The notes: a model not told the origin generated them from the letters alone. A stretch of 64,000 nt of DNA from Desulfamplus sp. (GCA_015231615.1 JADGBE010000004.1:43051-107050); one strand, 5' to 3'; shown: positions 16,650-25,619, counted from the first letter of the stretch. A program made the numbers and translations.

Positions 16650-18422
16650 ATGATAATTGGACTTGATGTTGGCGGAACCCACACTGACGCCGTTCTGTTA
16701 AGCGAAAATGGACTTGAAAGACACATAAAAGTCCCGACCGATACTTCAAACCTTTTTAATACAGTTCTTTCAGGATTTGACCTACTACTTGATGGAATTG
16801 AGCCTTTTAAGGTCAAAAGAGTTGTTATAAGCACAACACTCACTACTAACAGCGTTGTGCAAAAACAGTTAAATCCTGTAGGCATAATTGTCTCATCAGG
16901 ACCTGGCATTGACCCTAAACTCTTCCGTAGAGGCGACTACTTCTATACTGTATCTGGCTCAATAGACCATCGAGGCAGGGAGCGATCTCCTATTAATAGG
17001 GCTGAAATTGAACAAATCTCAGAGACAATAAAAAATGCTGGAATTGAATATGTCGGTGTTATCGGCAAATTTTCTCCAAGAAATCCTGCCCATGAACTTG
17101 AAATAAGAGATATTCTTAAAAAGAATTTCCACACCATATTCCTTGGACACAAAGTGTCAGGAAACCTAAATTTTCCTCGAAGAATTGCAACAGTTCATCT
17201 TAATACTGCTGTTTATAGTATGCACAAAAACTTTTTCAACGCTGTGAATGATACTCTCAAGCAAAAAGGTTTAAAAGCCCCAATTCAGATATTAAAAGCA
17301 GATGGCGGAACAATGAATTTAGCTACCTCAATGGAGTTTCCTGGTCAGACAATTTTATCAGGACCTGCTGCAAGTGTTATGGGAGCTATTCACCACGCAC
17401 CAGCAGACAAAGATGTGCTTGTTCTTGACATTGGCGGAACCACAACTGATATTGCTATTCTTGTCAACAAAGCTCCTCTTTTAGAACCAATTGGGGTTGG
17501 ACGTGGAAAATATAAAAGTCTTATTCGGGCACTTCATACAACATCAAGAGGAATTGGTGGTGATAGCCAAGTTACAGCTATAGATCGATATATTGATAAA
17601 ACAGATGGAGTTTGTGACAAAAGAGGTAGAAATATTGATATTGCAGGTAAGGCAAAAAGTGATAATCTAATGAGCTTCCGCCAAAAAATCAAAGCCTTAC
17701 AGATAGGACCAGGAAGGCAAGGTCCAGCTTTGGCATTTGGAGGACCAGCTCTTACCCCCACTGATGCAATGATCTGGCTTGGCATTATGGAGGGTGGTAA
17801 TAAAAAGTTATCAGAAGAGGGGTTAGCACTTCTTGCAGAGACACTTGGAATATCTATTCGTGAAACTGCTGAAAAGATATTTCATCAAACTTGTGAAACT
17901 ATTGTTAATGTCGCCAACATTATGGTTGACCAAATAAACAAAAAACCTGTTTATACTGTCCATGAATTTCTTGAAGGTTACAAAATCAGACCTCAACAGA
18001 TATTACTACTTGGTGGTCCAGCTCCTTACTTTGCATCTAAAATCGAAGAGATTTCTGGCATAAAAACTACGGTTTTACCTAATAGTTCCGTTGCTAATGC
18101 AATCGGAGCTGCTCTTGCACGAACAACTTGCGAGGTCTCTTTGCTCGTTGATACCGAAAGAGGAGTTGCAACAGCACCAGAAGAGAACTTCACAGCCTCA
18201 GTTTCAAGCTCATATCGTAAAGATGATGCCATTAAAACCGCAATTGCCCTTTTAGAGAAAAAAGCTGTAAATGCAGGGGCAGATTTAAAAAATTTTGAGG
18301 CAGAGACAACTGAATTTCAATCTTTTAATGTTGTGCGTCAATTTGCTTTACGCGGAAAGATATTTAGAATCAAAATGCAGGTAAAACCTGGACTTATTAA
18401 GGGATTTTCTCATGGGTTTTAA
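16650..18422 (+). CDS. Hydantoinase/oxoprolinase (HyuA-like) family protein
   Basis: 590 residues. The N-terminal ATPase-like lobe starts with MIIGLDVGGTHTDAVLL, and the second phosphate-binding segment VLDIGGTTTDIAILV lies near residue 265, as in HyuA and acetone carboxylase/oxoprolinase proteins of the actin-like ATP-binding group. The family hydrolyses N-heterocycles such as hydantoins or 5-oxoproline with ATP. No HyuB partner (the beta subunit) is adjacent, and the protein is shorter than full-length HyuA (about 680), so the substrate is uncertain. Ends 27 bp before the HEPN gene. Confidence 0.75.
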   Translation: MIIGLDVGGTHTDAVLLSENGLERHIKVPTDTSNLFNTVLSGFDLLLDGIEPFKVKRVVISTTLTTNSVVQKQLNPVGIIVSSGPGIDPKLFRRGDYFYTVSGSIDHRGRERSPINRAEIEQISETIKNAGIEYVGVIGKFSPRNPAHELEIRDILKKNFHTIFLGHKVSGNLNFPRRIATVHLNTAVYSMHKNFFNAVNDTLKQKGLKAPIQILKADGGTMNLATSMEFPGQTILSGPAASVMGAIHHAPADKDVLVLDIGGTTTDIAILVNKAPLLEPIGVGRGKYKSLIRALHTTSRGIGGDSQVTAIDRYIDKTDGVCDKRGRNIDIAGKAKSDNLMSFRQKIKALQIGPGRQGPALAFGGPALTPTDAMIWLGIMEGGNKKLSEEGLALLAETLGISIRETAEKIFHQTCETIVNVANIMVDQINKKPVYTVHEFLEGYKIRPQQILLLGGPAPYFASKIEEISGIKTTVLPNSSVANAIGAALARTTCEVSLLVDTERGVATAPEENFTASVSSSYRKDDAIKTAIALLEKKAVNAGADLKNFEAETTEFQSFNVVRQFALRGKIFRIKMQVKPGLIKGFSHGF

Positions 18423-18457
18423 CAGCAGCGATAACTATAAAATATGACTTGATTATT

Positions 18458-18832
18458 ATGACAACAGAATTTTTTAACAAAGCACAAGCTAATCTAAATG
18501 CCGCCCAATTATGTTTTGATAACCAATTGTATGATTCATGTGCAAATAGAGCATATTATGCCGTTTTTCAGGCAGCAATAGCCGCCCTTTCTGACAAGGG
18601 TGTAAACCGATCAAAGCCAGATCACAAACAGATACAAGCAGATTTTAGTGAGAAATTGATTAAAAGACAAAAAATCTATCCAACCAAATTGCGATCATAT
18701 CTTATGGATATGCAAAGTGTTAGAAATCAAGCTGACTATACCACTGAAAATATTAGTAAAAACTTGGCATTTCAGCAAATTGTAAAAGCACAAGAGATGA
18801 TATCAGCAATTGGAAAGGAATTAAAAAAATGA
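18458..18832 (+). CDS. HEPN domain protein, possible toxin-antitoxin component
   Basis: About 124 residues from the ATG at 18458. It is a four-helix HEPN/UPF0332-type protein: AQANLNAAQLCFDNQLYDSCANRAYYAVFQAA is the typical first helix pair and RNQADYTTENI the C-terminal signature. The HEPN ribonuclease motif Rx4-6H is not complete here: R89-N90 is present, but no His follows at the right distance, so a classic toxin RNase activity is doubtful. Such proteins usually pair with a MNT nucleotidyltransferase. The downstream gene overlaps by 4 bp and is the obvious partner. Confidence 0.75.
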   Translation: MTTEFFNKAQANLNAAQLCFDNQLYDSCANRAYYAVFQAAIAALSDKGVNRSKPDHKQIQADFSEKLIKRQKIYPTKLRSYLMDMQSVRNQADYTTENISKNLAFQQIVKAQEMISAIGKELKK

Positions 18833-19089
18833 GAATAAATTTCAAACAAAAAGAACTTATAGAAAAACTTGTAAATAAGCTCAAAAAGAGGTTTCCTGAA
18901 GTTGAGTTGATTGATATTACAGAAAGCCCCGAAGATTCAGAAAGTCTGTGGATTAATATAACCGCCCCAGAAAAGGAAGATCGAGAAATAGAATTAAGAG
19001 AGTTTGCAAGCGATAAGACTACTGATATTTTGGTTGACTATGGCTATCATATTTTAGTTATGCCAACACGTTTGAGAATGTCAGCTTAA
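18829..19089 (+). CDS. Small protein coupled to the HEPN gene
   Basis: 86 residues; the ATG overlaps the HEPN stop (ATGA). It has a Lys-rich N-terminal helix (NFKQKELIEKLVNKLKKRFPEVE) and a C-terminal part LWINITAPEKEDREIELREFASDKTTDILVDYGYHILVM. It lacks the GSxxxGxxxxxSDxD motif of MNT nucleotidyltransferases, though the LREFAS...DYGYHI segment recalls the C-terminal region of short MNT-like proteins. I would call it a HEPN partner of unknown mechanism. The pair sits between a hydantoinase-family gene and a deacetylase-family gene, 10 bp before the latter, so all may be co-transcribed. Confidence 0.65.
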   Translation: MRINFKQKELIEKLVNKLKKRFPEVELIDITESPEDSESLWINITAPEKEDREIELREFASDKTTDILVDYGYHILVMPTRLRMSA

Positions 19090-19098
19090 AAGGAGGTT

Positions 19099-20418
19099 AT
19101 GATGCTAAAATCATCTAAAAAAACAGGTCTTGTATTCTTTCCAGCATTTGACTGGGCAATTGATCCTACCCACCCTGAGAGAGAAGAGAGGCTTTTATAT
19201 ACTCAAGATCAAGTAGCAGAAGAGGGAATTTTTGATATTAGCGGCATTGTAGAATATAAGCCTGACCTTGTTACAGCACACGAAATAAGACGTACCCATT
19301 TTTGTGTTCCTGACGAAGCTGCTATTACCACTCAATCGCATCTGATAAGTGCAGGTGGTGCAACTGTTATTGCTCGTGCTGTTATGGAGAAGAAAATCGA
19401 CAATGGTTTTGCTCTTGTAAGACCCCCAGGACACCATGCAATGCGAATAAGCCACGGAGGAAGAGGCTTTTGTCATATTAATATTGAGGCAATAATGGTT
19501 GAGATGATTCGTCAGCAATATGGAGTTAGAAGGGTTGCTATTGTTGATACTGACTGCCACCATGGAGACGGCACAAACGATATTTATTGGCATGATCCAG
19601 ATACGCTATTTATCTCTTTGCATCAAGATGGAAGAACTCTCTATCCGGGTTCGGGATTTACAGGAGAGTTAGGTGGTCCTAATGCTAAAGGTAGTAACCT
19701 TAATATTCCGCTTCCGCCAGCAACATCAACAGAGGGCTATCTTTATGTGATAAGAAATAGCGTTCTTCCAGCATTAGAAGAGTTTAAACCCGAAATTATT
19801 GTAAACTCAGCGGGTCAAGATAATCACTACACAGACCCATTAACAAACATGAAATTTTCAGCCCAAGGATATGCAGAGCTTACAACTTTGTTAAAACCAG
19901 ATATTGCGGTTCTTGAAGGTGGTTACTCAATTGAAGGTGCATTACCCTATGTTAATTTAGGAATTATCCTTGCTCTTGCTGGTATGGACTACTCAAAAGT
20001 TATTGAGCCAGACTATGATGAAGAACGTTTAAAACAGGCCATCCATGTTACTGATAGCATTAAGAGAACATCAGATGTTATTAACGATTATTGGAAAAGA
20101 CGTTATGAATTAAGAGAAAAGGCTGGCAATCATGGAGAGATTCAAGAGCGTCATCGCGAGATATTTTACGATACAGACAACATATTTGAACGCCAAAAAG
20201 AGCGAATAAGAATATGCAGAGATTGTGCAGGTGCCCTTGAGATTGATTCAAAAGCATCACCGGGACTTCACATACTTGCGGTTCATATACCTCTAAATGC
20301 TTGTAATGTGTGCAAAGAGACTGGTTATGAGATGTTTGATAGAGCTATCCATAGCAATAAAAAGTATGATAAAATTTTTCTCCAAGATAGACCTAAAGAT
20401 TCATATATTGTCAGGTAA
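19099..20418 (+). CDS. Histone deacetylase-family amidohydrolase with C-terminal Cys-rich tail
   Basis: 439 residues. The catalytic core (about 1-320) carries the family signatures: RPPGHHAMR with the His pair, GFCHINIEA, and the zinc/charge-relay segment VDTDCHHGDGTNDIY, then AGQDNHYTDPL and LEGGYSIEGALP. Bacterial members deacetylate acetylpolyamines, acetoin-related proteins or lysines. In most members the Zn-site Asp lies in AGxDxHxxDP; here AGQDNHYTDP keeps it. After the core comes a helical, Arg/Glu-rich stretch and a C-terminal CRDC...CNVC pair, which looks like a zinc ribbon not usual for the family. AGGAGG precedes two adjacent ATGs (19099 and 19102). Confidence 0.85.
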   Translation: MMLKSSKKTGLVFFPAFDWAIDPTHPEREERLLYTQDQVAEEGIFDISGIVEYKPDLVTAHEIRRTHFCVPDEAAITTQSHLISAGGATVIARAVMEKKIDNGFALVRPPGHHAMRISHGGRGFCHINIEAIMVEMIRQQYGVRRVAIVDTDCHHGDGTNDIYWHDPDTLFISLHQDGRTLYPGSGFTGELGGPNAKGSNLNIPLPPATSTEGYLYVIRNSVLPALEEFKPEIIVNSAGQDNHYTDPLTNMKFSAQGYAELTTLLKPDIAVLEGGYSIEGALPYVNLGIILALAGMDYSKVIEPDYDEERLKQAIHVTDSIKRTSDVINDYWKRRYELREKAGNHGEIQERHREIFYDTDNIFERQKERIRICRDCAGALEIDSKASPGLHILAVHIPLNACNVCKETGYEMFDRAIHSNKKYDKIFLQDRPKDSYIVR

Positions 20419-20445
20419 TTGATTATAATTTTTATTCAATCTTTC

Positions 20446-20528
20446 GCCGATGGTTAAAAACATCGGCTAAGTTAAAAAAGTCCTCTTAAGAGGACTTGGA
20501 CAATTCAGCCCTGACTTTAGCTCTGGGC
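20446..20528 (+). repeat. Three-palindrome dispersed repeat, copy 2
   Basis: Palindrome B at 20446-20467 (GCCGATG/CATCGGC), C at 20478-20497 (the perfect 20-mer), D at 20507-20528 (AGCCC...GGGC). Spacers are close to those of the inverted copy at 36849-36935, including GGACAATT between C and D. It lies in the 201-bp gap before epmA. Confidence 0.85.
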
Positions 20529-20619
20529 AAGAAATGCTTGTTCAACATAACTATAAAATAACAATCTGCATCAATAAATTATCAATTCCACCAACTATAA
20601 AATCATAATCAGGTCAAAT

Positions 20620-21654
20620 ATGTTAAAGCAACTTGTAAAACGTGCGGAGATGATCCGTGCAATAAGAGAGTTTTTCTACAACAATGGTTACCTTGAGGTA
20701 GATACCCCTCTTAGAATTCCAAACCCAATTCCAGAAGAGCATATTGAACCATTTGAATCTGAAGGTTGGTATCTTCAATCTTCTCCTGAAATCTGCATGA
20801 AAAGGCTTGCTACCCGTGGCTATGGCAAAATATTTCAGATATGCAAATGTTTTAGAAAAGATGAGCGAGGCGATCGTCATCTTACAGAGCTTACAATGGT
20901 TGAATGGTATAGAAAAGATTACTCATACATTGAGCTTATGCAAGAGTGCAAAGAGATGATAAGGTATGTTGCCGTTAAGTTATTAGTTAAACAAGATGCT
21001 CAACAAATTAAATCGGAAAATGTAGATGAATCAAAAAAAGAGCTATCTATTGAGTATGGAAATCACAGTATATCTATTAACTCTCCTTGGCAGCATATTA
21101 CAGTTAGTGAGGCATTTGAAAAATATGGTAGCATGACAATGGAAGAGGCAGAAGCAAATGGCTCTTTTGATGAGATAATGTCGTTTGAGATTGAACCCAA
21201 CCTTGGCTTACAAGTGCCAACATTTATCTACGATTATCCAGCCTCAATGGCATCTTTAGCAAAGCTAAAATCTAACAATATTAATTTGGATGAGAATGGT
21301 AATCTAAAATCTAACAATATCAATTTTAATAAGGATAATAATCTTTTGCCAGAAAAAAAGAGCCTTGCAGAGCGGTTTGAATTATACATTGCAGGTATTG
21401 AACTTGCTAACGGTTTTTCAGAACTCAACGATCCTGTTGAGCAGAGAGAAAGGCTTTTAAAAGTTATTAAAAACGGTTCTAAAGATAAAAATAAAGATAA
21501 AAAAAATATGCAACTACCTGAAAAATTTATCAAAGATTTGGCAAAGCTACCAAAAACTGCTGGCATAGCACTTGGAGTTGATAGACTTGCTATGATATTT
21601 ACTAACTCATCATCAATTGATGAGGTAGTAGCGTTTACATCAGAGGAGCTTTAG
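20620..21654 (+). CDS. epmA: EF-P lysine lysyltransferase (EpmA/GenX/PoxA)
   Basis: 344 residues, resembling the catalytic core of class II lysyl-tRNA synthetase without an anticodon-binding domain. Motif 2 is visible as IFQICKCFRKDERGDRHLTELTMVEWY, and motif 3 as TAGIALGVDRLAMIF at the C-terminus; LYIAGIELANGFSELNDP is also typical. EpmA attaches beta-lysine to elongation factor P. The protein is slightly longer than the roughly 325 residues of the E. coli enzyme because of an Asn/Leu-rich insert at about 215-245, made of a 39-bp tandem duplication (21265 and 21304) plus a Lys-rich stretch near 285. epmB and efp are not nearby. Confidence 0.85.
   Translation: MLKQLVKRAEMIRAIREFFYNNGYLEVDTPLRIPNPIPEEHIEPFESEGWYLQSSPEICMKRLATRGYGKIFQICKCFRKDERGDRHLTELTMVEWYRKDYSYIELMQECKEMIRYVAVKLLVKQDAQQIKSENVDESKKELSIEYGNHSISINSPWQHITVSEAFEKYGSMTMEEAEANGSFDEIMSFEIEPNLGLQVPTFIYDYPASMASLAKLKSNNINLDENGNLKSNNINFNKDNNLLPEKKSLAERFELYIAGIELANGFSELNDPVEQRERLLKVIKNGSKDKNKDKKNMQLPEKFIKDLAKLPKTAGIALGVDRLAMIFTNSSSIDEVVAFTSEEL
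21265..21342 (+). repeat. 39-bp in-frame tandem duplication inside epmA
   Basis: CTAAAATCTAACAATATTAA at 21265 recurs at 21304 with one change; the 39-bp period equals 13 codons and keeps the frame. It encodes KSNNINLDENGNL / KSNNINFNKDNNL-like units. Confidence 0.85.
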
Positions 21655-21683
21655 TGTAGATTTAGTCCAATAGAAGGCTATTT

Positions 21684-21836
21684 GCAATATATAGGTTTCC
21701 AGACAATTATTTGCCCCTCCCCGCCCTCCCCAAGTGGAGGGAGTAATTATGCCCCCTCTCCATTGGGGAGGGGGGTGGGGCGATAGGAATTGCCAATTTA
21801 TTTATCTGGAATACTATAGATATATTAAACCGAACA
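21684..21836. repeat. C-rich/G-rich palindromic element in the epmA-gspG gap
   Basis: A strong core hairpin CCCCTCTCC-ATT-GGGGAGGGG at 21752-21774, a smaller one (CCCTCC/GGAGGG) at 21725-21741, and outer imperfect arms that carry TTCCAGA on the left (21697) and TCTGGAA on the right (21824). The GC content is far above that of the neighbourhood. A similar core lies inside carB (48789-48809). Confidence 0.7.
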
Positions 21837-21873
21837 AATTAAAGACAAAACAAGAGGTTGAAATATTAAAATT

Positions 21874-22371
21874 TTGAAAAGAAGCAGTAGAGACTCAAAC
21901 CTTACTAATTATGGGGTTAATCAAGTTCATAACAAGTTAATTGAGCATGATAGGGGATTTACATTAATAGAGTTAATGGTTGTGGTTGTCATACTTGGGA
22001 TTTTAGCAAGTCTTATTGTGCCAAGATTGATGGGTAGAACAGACGAAGCAAGAGTTGTAAAGGCAAAAGTTGATATTTCTGCTATTGCAACAGGTCTAAA
22101 ACTTTATAGACTTGATAATGGTAACTATCCGACAACTGAGCAAGGATTGCTTGCACTTATTGAAGAGCCTAAAACAGAGCCTTTACCACGTAAATGGCAT
22201 AAAGATGGCTACCTTGACACAAGACAGATACCTAAAGACCCTTGGGATAAAGAGTATATCTATTTAAGTCCCGGTCTTCATAACGAGTATGATATTATCT
22301 CCTATGGTGCTGACGGAGTTCCTGAAGGTGAAGGTAATGACGCTGACATCAAAAGCTGGGAACTTGAATAG
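21874..22371 (+). CDS. gspG: Type II secretion major pseudopilin GspG
   Basis: 165 residues from a TTG start; no ATG is available before the prepilin motif. After a 27-residue leader comes the prepilin peptidase site and N-methylation helix [23 protein letters not shown]. The rest fits GspG: NPTTEQ-like [31 protein letters not shown], and the C-terminal calcium-site region [18 protein letters not shown]. The major pseudopilin forms the piston-like filament under the outer-membrane secretin. First visible gene of a gsp operon; gspC, D, E and F are not in the window. Confidence 0.95.
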   Translation: MKRSSRDSNLTNYGVNQVHNKLIEHDRGFTLIELMVVVVILGILASLIVPRLMGRTDEARVVKAKVDISAIATGLKLYRLDNGNYPTTEQGLLALIEEPKTEPLPRKWHKDGYLDTRQIPKDPWDKEYIYLSPGLHNEYDIISYGADGVPEGEGNDADIKSWELE

Positions 22372-23002
22372 AGCTGACATAGTTCACACGGACTCTGGAT
22401 TTACTCTGATTGAACTGATTGTTGTGCTTGCTATAATGGGGAGCGTTCTTTTTATTACATTGCCCAAATTCAGGACACTTACATTTGATGATACCACTGA
22501 AAGAGGGCTTAATATTTTGCTCAATACTGTTGAAAACCTAAAAAAAAAAGCTCTCTCTGATGGTATGGATTACATACTCCATCTTGATGTTGTTAAATCT
22601 GTGATGTGGGTTACCTCTGCTTCTATTATTTCGGAAGCTGGAAATGCTAAAGCTGTAAATAGGGTAGGGCAGCAAAAGATGGTTAATAATACTAAGTCGC
22701 ACAACATTATGGGTAATTCTAAATCTGACCAGATTGATAGTATAGATAATAACAAGGCTAAAGAAAATGCAACGCCTCTGCCAGACTCTGTTTATATCAC
22801 AGGTGTTGAAATTTATGGATTGTCTAATCGCCAACCGCAAGACGAGTATCAAATCAGATTTAGCGGGCAAGGGTATTGCGATATGGCAGTTATTCACCTA
22901 AAAGAGCGTGAAAGCGACGAAGAAATAGATGTAGTTATTGAGCCTTTTTTATATAGTGCGAAAATTAGTAAAAAACCCATCTCTTTTGATCAATGCAGGT
23001 AA
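22337..23002 (+). CDS. gspH: Type II secretion minor pseudopilin GspH
   Basis: About 221 residues from the ATG at 22337, chosen because GAAGG lies eight bases upstream; it overlaps gspG by 35 bp in another frame. Prepilin motif [20 protein letters not shown] follows a short leader. The mature domain has a GspH-like C-terminal strand pattern ([19 protein letters not shown]). A low-complexity insert of about 45 residues (Asn/Lys/Ser-rich, [19 protein letters not shown]) sits mid-protein. Minor pseudopilins cap the pseudopilus tip. Confidence 0.85.
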   Translation: MTLTSKAGNLNRADIVHTDSGFTLIELIVVLAIMGSVLFITLPKFRTLTFDDTTERGLNILLNTVENLKKKALSDGMDYILHLDVVKSVMWVTSASIISEAGNAKAVNRVGQQKMVNNTKSHNIMGNSKSDQIDSIDNNKAKENATPLPDSVYITGVEIYGLSNRQPQDEYQIRFSGQGYCDMAVIHLKERESDEEIDVVIEPFLYSAKISKKPISFDQCR

Positions 23003-23019
23003 TTCATTAAAATAGAAAG

Positions 23020-23042
23020 TAGAGATGCCGCCGGCGTCTCTA
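23020..23042. repeat. GTAGAGA palindrome family, intergenic copy in the gsp operon
   Basis: TAGAGATGCC and GGCGTCTCTA pair around a GCC loop, preceded by AG. It lies in the 92-bp gspH-gspI spacer, which is unusually long for this otherwise tight operon. Related copies: 46592-46619 (in carA) and 60883-60910. Confidence 0.75.
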
Positions 23043-23094
23043 AAGTTTAGGCTTAACTCAATTTATGACCTTGAACAGTATATATATTAAATAG

Positions 23095-23529
23095 ATGCAA
23101 AAACATCATAAAATTAAAGGGTTTACACTTCTTGAAATTATGGTCAGTATATCTATTCTTGCCCTTGTAGTTGTCTCAGTCTTTAAAATCCAATCAGCGA
23201 TAATTCGCCTCTCTATTGCAGGAGAGTTCTACTCTACAGCATCACATCTTGCCCGCCAAAAACTTGCTGATATTGAGCAAGAGATTCGTGATCCCTCTAT
23301 GGTAAATGAAATTTCCACAAAAGAGCTTTCAGGAGATTTTGGAGATGATTTCCCAGATTATAGCTGGAGATGCGACATTAATAACCTTGATCTATCAAAT
23401 TCAGAGATTCCTGAAGAGGTTATCAAAAAGGGAGACTTACAAAAATTAAAAAAGATAAAAATTGAAATTTCATATAAAGATGAGTTCTCCTTTAATATTT
23501 TATCGTGGAGATTCGTCCAAAATGATTGA
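23095..23529 (+). CDS. gspI: Type II secretion minor pseudopilin GspI
   Basis: 144 residues. Short leader MQKHHKIKG, then the prepilin motif GFTLLEIMVSISILALVVVSVF. YSTASHLARQKLADIEQEI after the helix is characteristic of GspI, and the small C-terminal domain is acidic. GspI starts assembly of the pseudopilus tip complex with GspJ and GspK. Its 3' end overlaps the chosen gspJ start by 8 bp. It follows the palindrome-bearing spacer after gspH. Confidence 0.85.
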   Translation: MQKHHKIKGFTLLEIMVSISILALVVVSVFKIQSAIIRLSIAGEFYSTASHLARQKLADIEQEIRDPSMVNEISTKELSGDFGDDFPDYSWRCDINNLDLSNSEIPEEVIKKGDLQKLKKIKIEISYKDEFSFNILSWRFVQND

Positions 23530-24388
23530 AACAGAAGAAGTAAAACCAACTGGTTTTACCCTTTTTGAGATTCTTGTGGCAGTGATGATTTTCGGAATCA
23601 TCATGCTTACCATATTTTCTTCATTTCGCTCATTTATAAAATCGTCATACTTTATAAAAGATAAGATTGCCGCATCAGAAGTAATTGCATCTATTACCAA
23701 TGTTATGGTTAGGGATTTTATCTCTTTGCGAATATCTCTACCTCCAGAATATTCAAAAAAGCTCTCCGCAGATTCTACATCTTCAAATTCAGGTAATTTT
23801 ACAGATTCAACTTCAGTTAATGGCAATTTAAGTTCTACTTCAGATTCAATACCTCCATCTTCATTGTTTGATAATAGTGATGATAAAGATAAGTTTAGAT
23901 TTTTTGGAGATGAAACAGCCGTAGAAGGAGAGATTTTTTCAAGAGTAAGATTTGCCTCACTCGCTCATATTGCGTTTGGCATTAGGACAACTCCAAATGA
24001 ATTATCTATATCTGAATCTAAATCTAAATCTTCAACAACTTGGTCTAATAAACCTTCTGGAGTTGCTCGTATTTTCTATTATGTTCGCCCAAATGATGAA
24101 GATGGGTTTGATCTTTGCCGTTCTGACACTCTTAATCGATTTGACGATACTGAAGGAACAAGTTGTGACCCTATAATTTGCAAAAATATAACTAAATTTA
24201 AGCTAACTTATATGGACATTAAAGGAGATGAACATACAGAGTGGGATTCTGAATCTGATGAATCTGAATATTCCACTCCTGTTTCAGTTAGAGTTGAAAT
24301 AGAGTTTAAGGTAATTGATTCTGTTCATAAGTTTTTAACTCAAATATCTATGCCTCTTTTTAGAACCCCTTTAAAAAATTACAAATAA
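23522..24388 (+). CDS. gspJ: Type II secretion minor pseudopilin GspJ
   Basis: About 288 residues from the ATG at 23522; earlier in-frame starts exist at 23462 and 23480 but would overlap gspI much more. The prepilin motif is GFTLFEILVAVMIFGIIMLTIFSSF. The mature part ends with VRVEIEFKVIDSVHKFLTQISMPLFRT, as expected for the GspJ beta domain. A Ser/Thr/Asn-rich insert (STSSNSGNFTDSTSVNGN) of about 45 residues makes it longer than usual. It joins GspI and GspK at the pilus tip. Confidence 0.8.
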   Translation: MIETEEVKPTGFTLFEILVAVMIFGIIMLTIFSSFRSFIKSSYFIKDKIAASEVIASITNVMVRDFISLRISLPPEYSKKLSADSTSSNSGNFTDSTSVNGNLSSTSDSIPPSSLFDNSDDKDKFRFFGDETAVEGEIFSRVRFASLAHIAFGIRTTPNELSISESKSKSSTTWSNKPSGVARIFYYVRPNDEDGFDLCRSDTLNRFDDTEGTSCDPIICKNITKFKLTYMDIKGDEHTEWDSESDESEYSTPVSVRVEIEFKVIDSVHKFLTQISMPLFRTPLKNYK

Positions 24389-24391
24389 TTT

Positions 24392-25615
24392 ATGGTGATA
24401 TTTAATAATAAAGGTATGGCCCTGTTAATTACACTTGCCTTGATTGCAGTTTTGATGACTGCTGCTCTTGAGCTTGTTCGTAATTCAGGTGATTCGGCAG
24501 AACTTGAAAGAAAAATAACAGATCGCCTACAAGCTCAAGAGATGGCAAGATCGGGTATTGAACTTGCTATGTTCATTTTAACTCGTGATGCTGAACAAAA
24601 TGATATTGATTCTTTGCAAGAGATGTGGGCTTCTCCTTATGTGGTCGCATCTGCTGTTGAACTGTTGGGATTTGATCAAAATCAGGGGTCTCTTGATGTT
24701 GTAATTACTGATGAGCTTGGTAAAATTCAGGTAAACGCTCTTTTAGAACAATTTCCGGGCAATATCGCTAATAATGACCAGATAGCTTTGTGGGAACGAT
24801 TCTTAAATATAGCCATTTCAAGCGATAAGTCTCTTGATCTGCGTGATCCTGCTGAAATTATAAATTCTTTAAAAGATTGGCTCGACTCTGGTGATGATGA
24901 TGCAATAAGCGGTCTATCTGGTGCAGAGTCTGACTATTATGAAGCTCTTGATCCGCCAATTTTTTGCAGCAATGGCCCACTAAATAGTGTAGAAGAACTT
25001 TTTATGATCAAAGGAATTCCTAAAAATATTACATCAATTCCTGCAAAATTAATTGAGAAGTCTATAGTTAATCTTCCTGATTCAGCAACTTATAAACCTT
25101 TTGGGCTAAATAATAGTCCCACCAAAAATTCAAACATAGAGTCAAAATCTGATATGATTTCAGACACCCTTTCAGAAGAGTATTTAACTTTAGAACCAGA
25201 TAGAATTTTCACTGTTTATGGAATAGACTCTAATAAAAAAGAGGGGTCAAAATTCGCATATTCAGGAAAAATTAACATAAATACCGCAGATGTTGCTGTT
25301 CTTGCTGCAATGTTACCTATTGGTATGGAAGACCAGGCATCTGAGCTTGCAAATTTTAGAATTGAGAAAGGTGAGAATAGAGATATATTTACAAATAGCC
25401 TTGACAGTGGATGGTATAAAAAGGTTATATCTCTATCCCCAAAAGATGCTAAGGCGTTTGAGAAGATAGTAAGATATTCAAGCGATCTGTTCAGAGTTGA
25501 CGCTACAGCCAACGTTAATGGTGTTGATGCCTCTTTGACAGGATTTATCAAAAGAGAAAAAAGGGGAAAAAGTGGTAAATGGGGCTGCACCATTATTCAG
25601 CTAACAGGAAATTGA
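24392..25615 (+). CDS. gspK: Type II secretion minor pseudopilin GspK
   Basis: 407 residues, starting 4 bp after gspJ. The N-terminal helix NNKGMALLITLALIAVLMTAALE has the GspK type of prepilin motif, which lacks the conserved Glu5. RQAQEMARSG-like LQAQEMARSGIELAMFIL, the helix-hairpin-helix-like segments (INALLEQ, GKININTADVAVLAAMLP) and the C-terminal DLFRVDATANVNGV strand fit GspK. The large alpha domain makes it the tip protein of the pseudopilus. A short Asn/Ser-rich insert lies near residue 245. Confidence 0.9.
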   Translation: MVIFNNKGMALLITLALIAVLMTAALELVRNSGDSAELERKITDRLQAQEMARSGIELAMFILTRDAEQNDIDSLQEMWASPYVVASAVELLGFDQNQGSLDVVITDELGKIQVNALLEQFPGNIANNDQIALWERFLNIAISSDKSLDLRDPAEIINSLKDWLDSGDDDAISGLSGAESDYYEALDPPIFCSNGPLNSVEELFMIKGIPKNITSIPAKLIEKSIVNLPDSATYKPFGLNNSPTKNSNIESKSDMISDTLSEEYLTLEPDRIFTVYGIDSNKKEGSKFAYSGKININTADVAVLAAMLPIGMEDQASELANFRIEKGENRDIFTNSLDSGWYKKVISLSPKDAKAFEKIVRYSSDLFRVDATANVNGVDASLTGFIKREKRGKSGKWGCTIIQLTGN

Positions 25616-25619
25616 TTTA

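Noticed and set aside
22538..22897. Minus-strand ORF in gspH.
   Set aside because: Shadow of the well-supported pseudopilin gene, in a low-complexity AT-rich segment.
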